From positions 159,986,637 to 160,050,636 of the forward strand of contig JAHLJT010009436.1 in the NCBI GenBank assembly GCA_031308135.1: a stretch of DNA of 64,000 bases, read 5' to 3'. Every line of letters begins with the position of its first letter. Position 1 is the stretch's first letter. Origin of the DNA: Acheta domesticus (lineage: Eukaryota; Arthropoda; Insecta; Orthoptera; Gryllidae). The translations under genes and the position numbers were made by a program. This document shows, piece by piece, positions 48,730 to 59,175 of the stretch. Under the pieces are notes generated by a model. That model made no database searches and had not been told where the DNA came from. It saw nothing but the letters and a program-made list of their open reading frames with translations.

Positions 48730-49160
48730 CATGAAACGACTACGTCTTTCTCCACATCCGCGGTATCTTGCTCATCTCGGGTGGCTGCTGCCCGCACCTG
48801 AGGCGGCGACCTTCGCCCGACTGCGGCGGCAGGGCGGCAGGAGTGGGGGCGGCGTGGCAGCGGGGGCATCGGAGCGGCGGGGGAGGTGGCGGGGGGCATC
48901 GGAGGCAGCGCGGACGGCGGGGGCGGTGTGGAGATGGGGAGGCGGGGAGGCTGGGCAGAGCCGGGGGCGGAGCGGAGAGGACGGCGGGGGGCGGTGAGGG
49001 GCGGCGGGCGGGGTGGCTGGGGGCGGCGGGGGCGGGGCGTCATAGGGGGGCGGGTGGCGGCGGGGCGGCGGGCCTCCAGGTCTGCGCGGGCGCCGCTCGC
49101 GTCCAATTAAGAGCGCAGGAAGCGCCTTGGTGCTCCGCGGCCGCCATTCGATGAAATCGC
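48730..49160. other. GC-rich island
   Basis: Very high GC with GGCGGGG-type runs. Frames of 74-141 codons open on both strands are compositional. It lies inside the inferred intron about 0.7 kb before the second exon, so an alternative promoter is conceivable. Confidence 0.45.
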
Positions 49161-49164
49161 GCCC

Positions 49165-49770
49165 TCTTGTTGCGAGCTGTTGTTGCAGGCATGTACAACC
49201 CTCGCTAGAACAATGTTCTGAGCCGTATCTCGGATCTCTCTACTGTCACGCGTGGAAGTGCGAAGGAGTAACTGCTTTATGACTCAGCTTTTGTTATTTT
49301 AAGGATAATAATTTGTTTTACTGACGAAGGAGAATTTTTAAAACGTCAGTTTCTTTGCTTTGAAAAATTATGTAATTCTTAAATAAACGCAGCTAAGTTG
49401 CCAAGTGACGGAAACATTTGATTCTAGCTTTTGAGAATCAGAAACACTTTATCGTAACACTTTAAAGGTAAAATCTTTTTGTATTTTTCTTTGTAATATG
49501 TCTTATCATATTAAATATTATAAACTTGGAAAATATTATATACTTTCTAAGAAATAAGGGGAAATAAAAGCAGATTTCGATCATTTCTTGCTAGCTGTTG
49601 TTACGAGCATGTACAGGTCCTCGCCATAACAATATTCGGCACCATATCTCGGACTGTGAGTGTTTTCAGCTAGAAGTACAAGGGAGTAACGCCTTTTTGA
49701 CATAGATTTTTTTATGTTATAATAATAAATTTGTTTAACGAATGAAGTGACGTTTAGAAATGAATTCCCT
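49165..49770 (+). repeat. Diverged direct repeat, two units
   Basis: Units at about 49165-49365 and 49587-49770 share GCGAGCTGTTGTTGCAGGCA versus GCTAGCTGTTGTTACGAGCA, CCGTATCTCGGA versus CCATATCTCGGA, GGAGTAAC and ATAATAATTTGTTT-like blocks in the same order. This is an old tandem duplication with about 420 bp spacing. Confidence 0.7.
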
Positions 49771-49827
49771 TTGTTATTATCGGGGACTACACAAGTTTTA
49801 TTATTTTTGTTGATGATTTCATTTCAG

Positions 49828-49918
49828 CATCCCTTTACCACAAACTGTTACCGAAAAAATAAGGGCATTAGCAGACGATGAAGAGTGTCTTGTCTATTGT
49901 TCTGTAATGCAGATTCAG
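49828..49918 (+). CDS. Candidate gene, second coding exon
   Basis: A pyrimidine-rich acceptor (TGATTTCATTTCAG, ending 49827) precedes 91 bases that end CAG before GTATAA (49919). The first base completes the codon left by the exon ending at 39172; the next 30 codons are open: IPLPQTVTEKIRALADDEEC, then LVYCSVMQIQ. Reading on into the intron meets a stop at once, as expected for a real exon edge. The donor is weaker than that of the first exon. The composition (acidic DDEE, alternating hydrophobics) looks like folded protein, but I do not recognise it. Phase agreement by chance is about one in three, so it supports the join without proving it. Later exons are not seen in the remaining 14 kb. 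Confidence 0.5.
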
Positions 49919-49924
49919 GTATAA

Positions 49925-50610
49925 CCTAAACAAAAGAAGCACAGGAAGTTCGCGCCTGGAGGATAGGCAACCCATCAGACACCAATGATTCGTTTCGGAG
50001 ATCTTGCGTAATCGCCACAAGCAAAATACCCCGGCGAACGTAAGCCGTTGACAGCGCTCACGAACGAACTTTCCGAGCTAGGCAATCACTTGCGAGAGCA
50101 CGGGGTGGAACGGCCAGCAACGTCGCCGCCCATGTGTAGAATATGTTGCCTCTAAGTCGTTGAAGCTCTCGCTTATCCTGCTTGCATCTCATCCGCACTG
50201 TGATCTGTAAAATGAATACTGTGGGACTGTTAATGTTCTTTTAAATTATATATTTGTTTCAAAGTGATCTGTATTTGAATGTTATAAAATTTTAATTAAA
50301 TTAGTAACACTGTTCTTTTGTTACATAGTGCCATATTCTTCATAATTAACATTTACTTGTAAATGTTTTATATTCCGATTTTTGAAAGATATAGCTTACG
50401 CGGAATTATGTAGAGACCAATAGACTTTAATAGTAATTACGCATTTTTCTGAAATATATTTTTCTAATATCTCTGAAAAAAGAAGGTAAATTTGCATTAT
50501 TGTAAGTTTTGTTGGAAGAGACGCGCACCAGAAGACTTCCTTGGAAGCCTACCTTTGGCACCTCTCGCTTATAGCGCCTGAGTCTTGATGGATTTTCCAA
50601 GTAATGTATC
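49925..50610. other. No recognisable gene
   Basis: Intronic if the gene model holds. No repeat boundary or motif identified. Confidence 0.4.
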
Positions 50611-50619
50611 GGTCTCAGG

Positions 50620-50884
50620 CAGGGGCGGATCCAGCCGAGCATTTGGGGAGGGGCCATCACAGATTTTTGTTACATAATAAATATATTTGTTATTATATTG
50701 TATATTATTTATGTACTGTAGATATGGTACTATACAATATTATTGTTTAGATAATTACCCAATTCCAACATAAATACTTAAATCAATTTGCCAAATAGAG
50801 GCAGATAAATGAAAACTCTAGGCCTTTTGGGGGGACCAAATATGTGCCCCCCATATTTCGCCTCCCCCTCTTGATCTGCCAGTG
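50620..50884. mobile_element. hAT-type MITE with perfect 8-bp TSD
   Basis: The target duplication GTCTCAGG lies at 50612-50619 and 50885-50892. The ends CAGGGGCGGATCCAGCC and the complement of CTTGATCTGCCAGTG are imperfect TIRs of the CAGNGGCGGATC type. 265 bp, no coding capacity. Same broad group as the element at 24328. Confidence 0.88.
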
Positions 50885-51519
50885 GTCTCAGGAAGAGATG
50901 TGCGGGCTGTCTGGTCTATAGAACGTGGGACCCTCGTTAGAATGAGATGTTTCCGTAGGGGTTGAATTTTACCAGTCCCTTACTAGTTTTGATGTCACAT
51001 TCAGAACTTTCCACCCTCTGGAAATCCCTCGTCCACAACCGCATTTCGACAGCTTCAGAATGGGAGTCCAGTGTGCTAGCTCGTTGCAACTGGGATCGTC
51101 AATATTAGTGATATGATTACACTTAATACACCATTTATTACATTATTTTTGTTACTATTGTGAGCAGATTGCTACGCCAGGGAGCGAGGAAGTAAATTAT
51201 TTAAAAACAACAGTTTCTCCATTAGTACTTTTAGTTCCGTAAGATTTTTCACAGAATTACAAATACTTTTTATTTGCCTACTTTTCTTCCCTTTTTTCTT
51301 CCGTCCTCAGCTCTTTACTCTCGAATCGTTTACATCTTCCAAATTTTGCACGCCATTTGTTTTTCCTTCTTGAACCAAAACACTTGCCATCACGAAAACT
51401 CTTTCCGAAAATTATACCTTTTTGCTGAACACTTTTTCTTTACCACAGCGCTTTCCCACCTTCATTCCCTCTCTAATCCCCGTCTTTTTTAATTACGCCC
51501 CCCATTTGCGAACGCATTT

Positions 51520-51775
51520 CTTGTCTCCCGCGTGGACGCGCTCTTCGTGGGCGCGTCGCGTGAAGCGAGCGCGTCCTTGAGCGGCGGCGGCGGCGCCTAT
51601 TTATCACGCGCTCTCGTAACGAGCGCTGGCGCTTCCGCGCGCCGCCGCGTGGCCGCCCGGGGCGCTGCGCCTCCTCCCACGCCCCACGGCCCGCCTCGCT
51701 CCGAGGCAGCATTGCCGCCGGCGCTAAGCCCACTCTCACCCGGAGGGCCGAGGGCCCGAGACTCGGCGAGGGGCG
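51520..51775. other. GC-rich segment
   Basis: CpG-dense; overlapping frames on both strands. The plus frame runs on into the tandem repeat to its right, giving a 151-codon frame that is most likely fortuitous. Confidence 0.4.
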
Positions 51776-52195
51776 GACTGCGAGAATCAGTCAAAAATTA
51801 TCCGCACTTAAAAAAACGTTTAAACAAACACGCACACACAAAGCACAGAGGTGCTCAATATCATATACTTTCTCGCATTAATGGACTACGAGAGACAGTC
51901 AAGAATTGTCGGCATTTTAAAAAAATGTTTAAAAACACACACAGACAGAGCAGAGGTGCTACAATATCACATATTTTCTCGCATTAATGGACTACGAGAG
52001 ACTGTCAAGAATTGTCGGCATTTAAAAAAATGTTTAAACACACACGACACACACAGCAGAGGTGCTACAGTATCACATACTTTCTCGAATTAATGGACTA
52101 CTGGAGACAGTAAAGAATTATAGGCACTTTAACAAAATGTTAAAAAAACACACATCGGAGGTGCTACAATAGCACATACTTTCTCGCATTAATGG
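51774..52195 (+). repeat. Tandem repeat, four units of about 107 bp
   Basis: Units start near 51774, 51880, 51987 and 52095. Each contains GGACTACGAGAGACAGTCAA-like, TTTAAAAAAATGTTTAAA-like, an ACACAC run, AGAGGTGCTACAATATCACA-like and TTTCTCGCATTAATGGAC. Divergence rises in the fourth unit. The first three stay open in frame (RETVKNCRH..KK is repeated), with no sign of use. Confidence 0.9.
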
Positions 52196-52551
52196 ACATA
52201 ATTTTGTAATATTGAAATATTGTAGTTTCAACTACAATATTTCTAAATATTCAGTTATAACATAAAAAAGTAAAATTCAAACGAAGCACCTCAGCAAGTT
52301 TCATTTCTGTGTAGTCATTTCTAACTTGTACAAATGAAACTAACATGAATAACTTTGACAATTACAGTACTCGAATGCACATACAGAAAAGAAAAAACAA
52401 TATTTCACACATGCTTGCCTTAATTCAGTTGAAGTTCGCCAACAATTTCTGAATCCGTAATCAGCAAACAAAAGGTTTTCCCCCGCATTATTACATAACT
52501 TTTTCTATTGCCTAAGCAGTAGCAAGAAAGTACAAATTGCGCACAAGTATG

Positions 52552-52905
52552 GGGACAACACTTACATCACTTTTCTACATAGTCTTCTACCTTCTCAATG
52601 CATTGTCACCAGCGATACACAGCCCTACGTATTCCCTACTAAACATTATTTATGGTTGGCCGCAAAGCCATTGATGCATCGCTGCTTGAACTTTATTTTC
52701 GGTAGAAAATCGCCGTCCTCGTAACGAATCTTTGAGAGACGGTAGTCTAAGAGGTAGTCAGGCGAAGAAAGACCTGGGGTGTAGGTCGGGTGTTCGAGCT
52801 CCTCAAAACCCAAACAGTCAATGGTTTCAACTTTTACCTGTTTACGTACCAACGTTACTCCTCGCCCAACATTTGTGTGTTTTGAATTCATTATCATGAC
52901 GGTCA
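52552..52905 (-). pseudogene. mariner-type transposase, C-terminal remnant
   Basis: On the minus strand, EELEHPTYTPGLSSPDYLL corresponds to the HPPYSPDLAPSDY box that carries the third catalytic Asp of DD34D mariner transposases. It is followed by RLSKIRYEDGDFLPKIKFKQ and, after stops, CIEKVEDYVEK, the usual C-terminal end. Only the last third is recognisable; the first two catalytic Asp residues are absent and stops interrupt the frame. A possible terminus lies near 52500, but no TIR pair was found. Confidence 0.65.
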
Positions 52906-52909
52906 CCTC

Positions 52910-54000
52910 ACAAGTGGACACCCGTCACGTGTTAGGTGTGGGACAAAAACAAAAGCGGGGGCAGTCACAGTAGTGACTCCGGGGCTATCCCCTGCTTGTG
53001 CCCTGATTGTGGTTTCAAGGTTCAGAGAAAAATTTGGATAACAATATGTGATGTTTGATACATTTACCGAGGTATTCCATGTACGTGTTATAAAATGTAA
53101 ACGCTCCATCCCATCCCGTGACTTATTTCACCTATTTCGTCATTAGAAGTTCTACGCCCTCCTTGACCCTTGAATAGATTTTGGACATTCCTGAATTGAC
53201 ATTCAGTTATAGTATTGACATTTCAGTTGAAATTTAGAAGTGTTCTTCCGCAACAACTCTTTGCAATATAGTCTTGGAGAAATGCGGCCGAAGAGGTAGC
53301 GGTAAAAAGTTTAATGTTTATTTTCTACGATTAGTGTATTAATTATGATTCCTAATCTTCGTCCACCTTCAAATTAAAACCGTGACTCACTTGATGTTTG
53401 CAATTTGGTTTCAAAGCAACAGAGCACCCATGTCTAACAAACGCGACCATTTCGCTATTTGTAATCCAGTTTGAAGCTCCTCGTCTGCACTTGCGGGAAG
53501 TCATCCCAGGGTCGCGCTGAGATTTTATTTTTTATTTAATAGGTAATTACAACGCATGTATATATAATTTCAATACTTTTTTAACTATGTGGCTAGGCTG
53601 AAGGCCTTTAAGCCATTACAATACCTGCACCCCACCGTATTCTAAGCTTTCGAGTTCTGGCATTCACCCCTAATGGTCTCTTCATCGCATCAAAGCCGCG
53701 GAAAGGAGATCATAAGGTACGGATGAGGAAAAAAACCCTGAAGGGGAAAACCTGCCGTCAGAAGACGAGTACATGCTAAACTACTAGATTTTTCCTAAAC
53801 TATTTATTCATTTTCTGGCGTGGTAATCTTCTCCATCCAGTCTTTGGCCTCCGCGCCGAGATGCCTTCGTGCCCGGACGCCAGCCACTTGCCCCTGCGCG
53901 CCCGCTCTCCTTGCGGTGGGCGCTTCGCGATTGTGGCACGAACGGCGAACGTCGTCTCTGGCGCTCTGCGCCGTGGTCACGTGGCTCAGCAGAGCTTCTA
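52910..54000. other. No recognisable gene
   Basis: GC-richer 53830-53990 has compositional frames on both strands. Nothing motif-bearing. Confidence 0.4.
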
Positions 54001-54010
54001 GAGAATACTT

Positions 54011-54417
54011 GGACGGTGTTATGCATCAACCGGCTATGCGACAATCATATAAGTTTTGAGATAATCGTGTTCAAATGTTTTATTACATTTCCAGCTCTAA
54101 AACTGTAATTTAATTATTTCATTCATTGAAGCACCAAACTACATGAACATGAGTGGAATATCTGGCGTTTACCTGCATAATGTGAAATTAAGAACAGCAG
54201 ATTTCAAGATCTAGGTTTATAGCCGGTTTTTGCGAAACATAAAATCCCTTATGTGACTGATAGCGTTTACATTTTTCATTAATTATGAGGCTATTTTTAC
54301 AGATATGGCGCCAAACTTTTGCGTACACTTAGAACATGGTCCAATGCAACCGATGGCGTTTATATCTCAGTTTTTTTCAAAAAATACCGCTTAGCCGCTT
54401 GATGCATAACACCGTCC
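54011..54417. mobile_element. MITE with about 30-bp TIRs
   Basis: The left end GGACGGTGTTATGCATCAAC (54011-54030) followed by CGGCTATGCG matches the complement of the right end (54388-54417) with two mismatches in 30. ACTT flanks both sides (54007-54010 and 54418-54421), a candidate 4-bp target duplication. No coding frame. The superfamily is not assigned. Confidence 0.75.
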
Positions 54418-54424
54418 ACTTAGC

Positions 54425-56355
54425 CCAAGCTCTTTCATGGGAGTGAGGATATCAAATACATCCGCTTCGCGAATCCTTTTTGGGAGATACTGTCAGTGAT
54501 GTTTTTAGTCTAAGCCGATGTAGTATTTTGTAAATGAAAGCGATTATTACAGGAATTATAGTAACAACACTCCAGAGGATTTTATATAAGACTACTATAA
54601 GACTACAATCTCCTGGTTGCTTCGCTCTGTTCGCATGTGGCTTGGTGCAGGCACGTGGCTGTGTCCAAGCATTCGTCGGCCGGTCACGACTCTCAGGAAG
54701 GCTCCTAACAAACTCCATTTAGCCTGAGCTCATTCATAGGAAACATGGCATTATATGTTTTGGTTACATTGTTTATTTTGGTGGAATTTCGTGTTATTAA
54801 TGGTCCTCTTGATCTAGTAATATATTTATTTTCAAAATGAAGTTCCGACAGATGCATATCTACACGGGATTTTCAATTCACTAAACTCCTACAGCGACAA
54901 CGATACGGATATCTGACTACTACTCGGTTGTTGGTTTGTGGATGGTACTGGTTGGTGGTCGAGATAGTCGAGTCCTTCCTGTAGTGCTCTGCAATTGTTA
55001 ACGCTTTTCAAGATACCTTCTTAAGTACATAATTCAGCCTGATACTTTTCATGAGAATACCGGCACTAGATATACGTTCTACACTATTCGCTTCGTGAGA
55101 TAGTTTGGTTATGAGTAGTACTCTCAACATTGTATTTCTAAAATAATTCGACTACTGCATAAATAACAGTGACAACAACTCCTGGGGATTCCCAATATTA
55201 CCATCTGAGAATGGTCCAGTTCATTAGTGGTGCATACACTTTGTTGGAGATGACCACTTCATTTCTCCGGAGAGCTTCTAAAGAACGTAATTTAGTCCAA
55301 GATCTTAGGATTTAATGAATCTTTCATGTAGTATATGTGATCTAGCACTTCAGAAGATATTGTAACGGGTACTTTCTACTATCTGACAGAGACAGATATC
55401 GGCCTAGTCACAGCTTTCAGACAATTTGCCTGCCGCTAGGTGGTTTTGGCTTGTATACGACGTCTTGATTGTGATTTCCGCTGACAGTTTCATTTCTCAT
55501 TAGATGTTATCCTTCAGCGTCTTTCACTCGGGATGCTACATGTATTTCCGACATTAGTTATCATAGTGATCTGCAGCAGCAACAATATTGCTGTTGAGTG
55601 TGTGAAAAATGAGCTTCTGGAAATCGACTGTTCTGATACGGCAAACTGAATACTGAAGATTCTTTCTTCTTTGACACGTGACAGATGTGTCATCAACAGT
55701 GATGCACTGAGTTTGAGAATATAGTCACAACGTAATTCAAGTAAGATTCAAGAAATTGCGGATTAAACATTACATTTTTCAGTCAAAATCAAAACTTTAT
55801 TGTTTTTGTAACTTTCCAGTCTTCTTGCACCGTTGACAACGGTCACTTGGCCAAACGCTGCTTACTATTCCATAAATTTATTCGTGTATTCGAAATTAGT
55901 AATATAGTTATTTTTACCGAAGAATTGATATTTTAGATTAGTATTGCCGTTCACAAACAGGATGCAGTAATAAAAAACAAGGTTTCTTGTTGGCTAGACA
56001 TTTCACGGATACAACAAGCATTACGTCATAGAAAGATATAAACATCAATTGAGCGACTCTTTAAGATTTTTTCTTTCTATTGTTACGTTTTTGAACAATG
56101 AAATTTCATTCTTTAGTGTGAAGAACTCTAGTGGTCTGTCGTATTTACTCTTGTTCACGATTCACGAAGGTGAGATTCCTAACATCTTCATCAACGTCTC
56201 CCTGCCGCTTGAAAAGGTCTTCCCCAAAGCCTGATATCTGGCGCCGTCCGATTGCTTCGAGAGCTGGCACCAGTGTTGCCAAATTGGAGGATTTCCCCCT
56301 AGATTTGATGGATTTTTATAGATTAGTGGGTTTTTTGGAGGGTTTAATGCGTATT
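54425..56355. other. No recognisable gene or element
   Basis: Short frames without motifs. CTCATTAG near 55497-55503 resembles an acceptor, but no convincing exon follows. Confidence 0.4.
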
Positions 56356-56361
56356 TATATA

Positions 56362-58076
56362 CAGACGTGTTCAAATTATTAGACTAAAGAACGTGTTTTA
56401 ATTTTCCTAGTTTCAATGATATAAAAATAGAAGATAAATGCTTAATGTCAAATTTTTTACTGGTTCCCTCATCCTTGATTGTTTTAAGAAATTTCCCTTT
56501 TATAGAACTCCCAATTCAATTTCTTTTTCACTGTTGGCAACATTTGTCAGTTTCCATCCCAAGTGTGTTAGTGTAAGCTTGCGGTACACGTGCTTTGCAA
56601 TTCTGTCTACAGTGTGATTGGAAGTTCCTACAGTGACATTCGGTTTGGTTTTCGTTTTCCATATCTCTTGCTACATTCTGCTGATATAATAAAGTCTGAA
56701 AACTTGATTCTAATTAATACAGAGGGAAATATTGAAAAGTGCGGTGTAAAGTAAGGTTGTGGGAAAGAAAAAGGACATTTCATCCCGGAAAACTGCTGTT
56801 GTGGTGGCACTTATTGCTGAAAACTGTGATACACAGCAGGAAATAGCTAACAGAATGAAAATATTGCAGAAACCTGTTTGCAGAATCAAAATCTCAAAGC
56901 AGGAAAGTAGTGAAAGCAAGCCAAAGAGCGCAGGAAAATGTGGACGTAAGGGAAAAATCAGTCCTAGAACAACGAGAAAATTGATGATGATGGCAATATT
57001 GAACCGTAAACTAACGTCTAATGGCTTGAATCATCAGCTGATAGGTTTTGGAGTTGCTGTATCTCCTGTGACAGTGAGGAGGAGGTTGTGTGAATAAGGT
57101 TTAAAAGCATGACGATCAAAGAAAAAAACAGAAAATCACTCTATCAATGAAACACAAGAGACTACAATGGGCAACATCTAAAGTGGAAAAGTGTGGACTG
57201 GGAAATGTGTATACAATTCCATGACACAATTATAGGGCAAATGTATTGCAAAATAAAATTTTGTGATGCAGATTGTGATGCTTTATTGGTATGCAATAAA
57301 TGCACATTTTAATATTCGAGTTGTTGAGGTCTGTGCCAGGTCAGAATTTTTTGCAAAAAAAATTATTCACAGCTTTATTTATTTTAGAATTCTTTGAGGT
57401 CCTTCAGGTATGCTTCAGTGACGAATCTGCATTCACCGTGGTGGCAAAAAGGAGTCAGTGTTTGTAGGAGACTAGGAAAAGCTTTAAAATCTGAATGCGT
57501 GCAACAATTTATGAAACATCCAACATCCATTATGGTATTGAGTGTGATGTCTGTGAAAGGTGCTGACAGATTGCACATTGTCGAAGAGACAATGAGGCAA
57601 GATCTATACAAAAAAATCCTTGAAAGGGAACTATTTTCCTAAATTAGAGAGTGGTTCCCCAAAGAAGATGCCATTTTTAGGCATGATGGAGCACCGTGCC
57701 ACAAAGCCAAAAAGATCTCAAAATATTTGGAAGAAAAGCAATTGAAAGTGTTGCCCTGGTGAGGAAATAGCCCTGACATGACTCCCTTAGAAAATTGATG
57801 GGGCATTACCTACCGAAGGATAAGAAAATATAAATGACTATCTAACAAGAACTCGTCAACAAACTAGAGGAAATTTGGTACCATGACAATGAAATTAAAA
57901 ACTCATGTGAAAGTTGGTAAAAAACATGCCAAACAGGATAAAGTTGTCGATTAAGAATAAAGGCATGCACACCAAGTATTAAACGTATCAATGTAACATG
58001 TACGCAGATGTAATCTTGCAATAAATGCAAATATTTTGCAGAAAATGTCTTTAGTCTAATAATTTGAACACGTCTG
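56362..58076 (+). mobile_element. Tc1-type DNA transposon, 1,715 bp, TA-flanked
   Basis: 29-bp terminal inverted repeats at 56362-56390 and 58048-58076 (CAGACGTGTTCAAATTATTA start) are perfect complements, with TA on both sides. The transposase frame reads rightwards from 56759 (GKKKDISSRKTA, helix-turn-helix region, GRKGKISPRT), then CFSDESAF near 57411-57440 (first catalytic Asp), RHDGAPCHKAKK near 57675-57714 (second) and NSPDMTPLEN near 57768-57797 (third acidic position). The start codon is GTG where the family has ATG. Stops occur after about 112 codons and several times later, and the stretch from about 57205 to 57385 does not match transposase, probably an insertion. The protein is not functional. 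Confidence 0.85.
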
Positions 58077-58099
58077 TAATAAAAATGGTTTGTTTTTGT

Positions 58100-58315
58100 T
58101 ATTTAAGGTCGCATCAACTACTCGGTCATTAGCGACCACTATTGGAGTAACGTTATGACATGATGATGACACGATATGGTGATGATAGGGGGTGAAAAGA
58201 CGAACACATACAACCATGCCCGAGGCGGGACTCGAACCCGCGACCCCACGGTCCAAGACCACAACAGTACTACTGCACTACTGCTTTAGCGATCTCGGCC
58301 ACGGGGCCGGCAATA
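58100..58315 (-). mobile_element. tRNA-derived SINE, family S2
   Basis: On the minus strand it starts GCCGGCCCCGTGGCCGAGAT (A-box type) and has a clean B box GGTTCGAGTCCCGCC (complement near 58227-58241). The region between them carries a short internal duplication of AGTAGT/AGTGC type, and the acceptor arms do not pair well, so it is not a working tRNA gene. The 3' part ends CTAATGACCGAGTAGTTGAT, nearly the same as the S1 3' module. Confidence 0.75.
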
Positions 58316-58465
58316 AAAAATAGTGTTTGCACTTACAAATGTACCTATAAACTATATTGACACGATCCTAAGAACGCGACTCCATTCGCAGTCGTTGCCG
58401 AATGGAATTTTCAAAAGTAACACTAAGTTTATTGTTAATATTTAAGCGTGTGAATTTATTTCAGC

Positions 58466-58620
58466 CGACCTGGATGGCTGACGTGGCTAAGAGCGTGTAC
58501 CGACTCAGCGCTTCGATCCGAAGAATCGCGGGTTCGTGTCCCGCCTTGGGCATGGCTGTTTGTCCCTTGCCTCTCATGTATGTGAAGAAATAATTGAAGT
58601 CATCTACTCAACTTAATATA
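58466..58620 (+). mobile_element. tRNA-derived SINE, family S3
   Basis: GGATGGCTGACGTGGCTAAG supplies an A box and GGGTTCGTGTCCCGCC (near 58530) a B box, followed by TTGGGCATGGCTGTTTGTCC. It resembles S2 past the B box. It ends in AT-rich sequence; no TSD found. Confidence 0.6.
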
Positions 58621-59000
58621 AAATTAAGGACTTCCATAACTTAAATAATGACTTCCATTATTTGTTCATGTAATTACGTCAACAATACCGCAACAGAATT
58701 CCAACAATCTCATGTATGTGTTGTCGTGAAGGGCCTCGCGTTCTGATGACCACAGATCAGACAAGCGGGCAAATGTGTTGGTGTTTAGCGCGTGGTCGAA
58801 TATCCCCCCCATCAGAACGTCTGCTGGATAAGAGCCTCAGTAAAACATTCTATTTAAATTTCTCATTAACCCAAAACTGGCCGTAATTAAAAAAGTGTTC
58901 GGAATTTGGTAAAATTTTAATACATAGCATTAATTAGGTAGCATTTATTGGAAAAAATGTTATTTTCAGTTTTTATTAAAAATTTGATGGTTTTTGAGAA

Positions 59001-59018
59001 GGTATGAAATTTCATACC
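59001..59018. promoter_or_regulatory. Palindrome GGTATGAAATTTCATACC, copy 1 (left end of piggyBac)
   Basis: Perfect 18-bp palindrome about 130 bp inside the left end, followed directly by ATGGCCA. A subterminal protein-binding site is the likeliest role; this is inference from position and symmetry. Confidence 0.6.
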
Positions 59019-59175
59019 ATGGCCATACGGGGGTCAAAAATTGATAATTAGAAGTTTATATTGTAGAAAATTATTTATTGATAGGAAGACGTTAATGTTA
59101 CAAAGTATCTTAAAAAACATTAAATATGGATGAACATTACCCTGAAACGATTTTCTAATATAAAATTTTAAGCAA

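Noticed and set aside
48681..49154. 141-codon minus and 128-codon plus frames
   Set aside because: Same GC-rich island open on both strands; compositional.
51060..51095. GGGAGTCCAGTGTGCTAGC as a SINE head
   Set aside because: Reminiscent of tRNA-like SINE ends but too short and without a B box.
51532..51987. 151-codon plus-strand frame
   Set aside because: Joins a GC-rich block to a 107-bp tandem repeat; no start context or domain.
52490..52525. ATTACATAACTTTTTCTATT as a family-T terminus
   Set aside because: Only a short match to the TIR in AT-rich sequence, with no other family-T landmarks nearby.
58226..58312. Possible tRNA gene on the minus strand
   Set aside because: Good A and B boxes but poor acceptor and arm pairing and an extra internal duplication; it continues into a SINE body.
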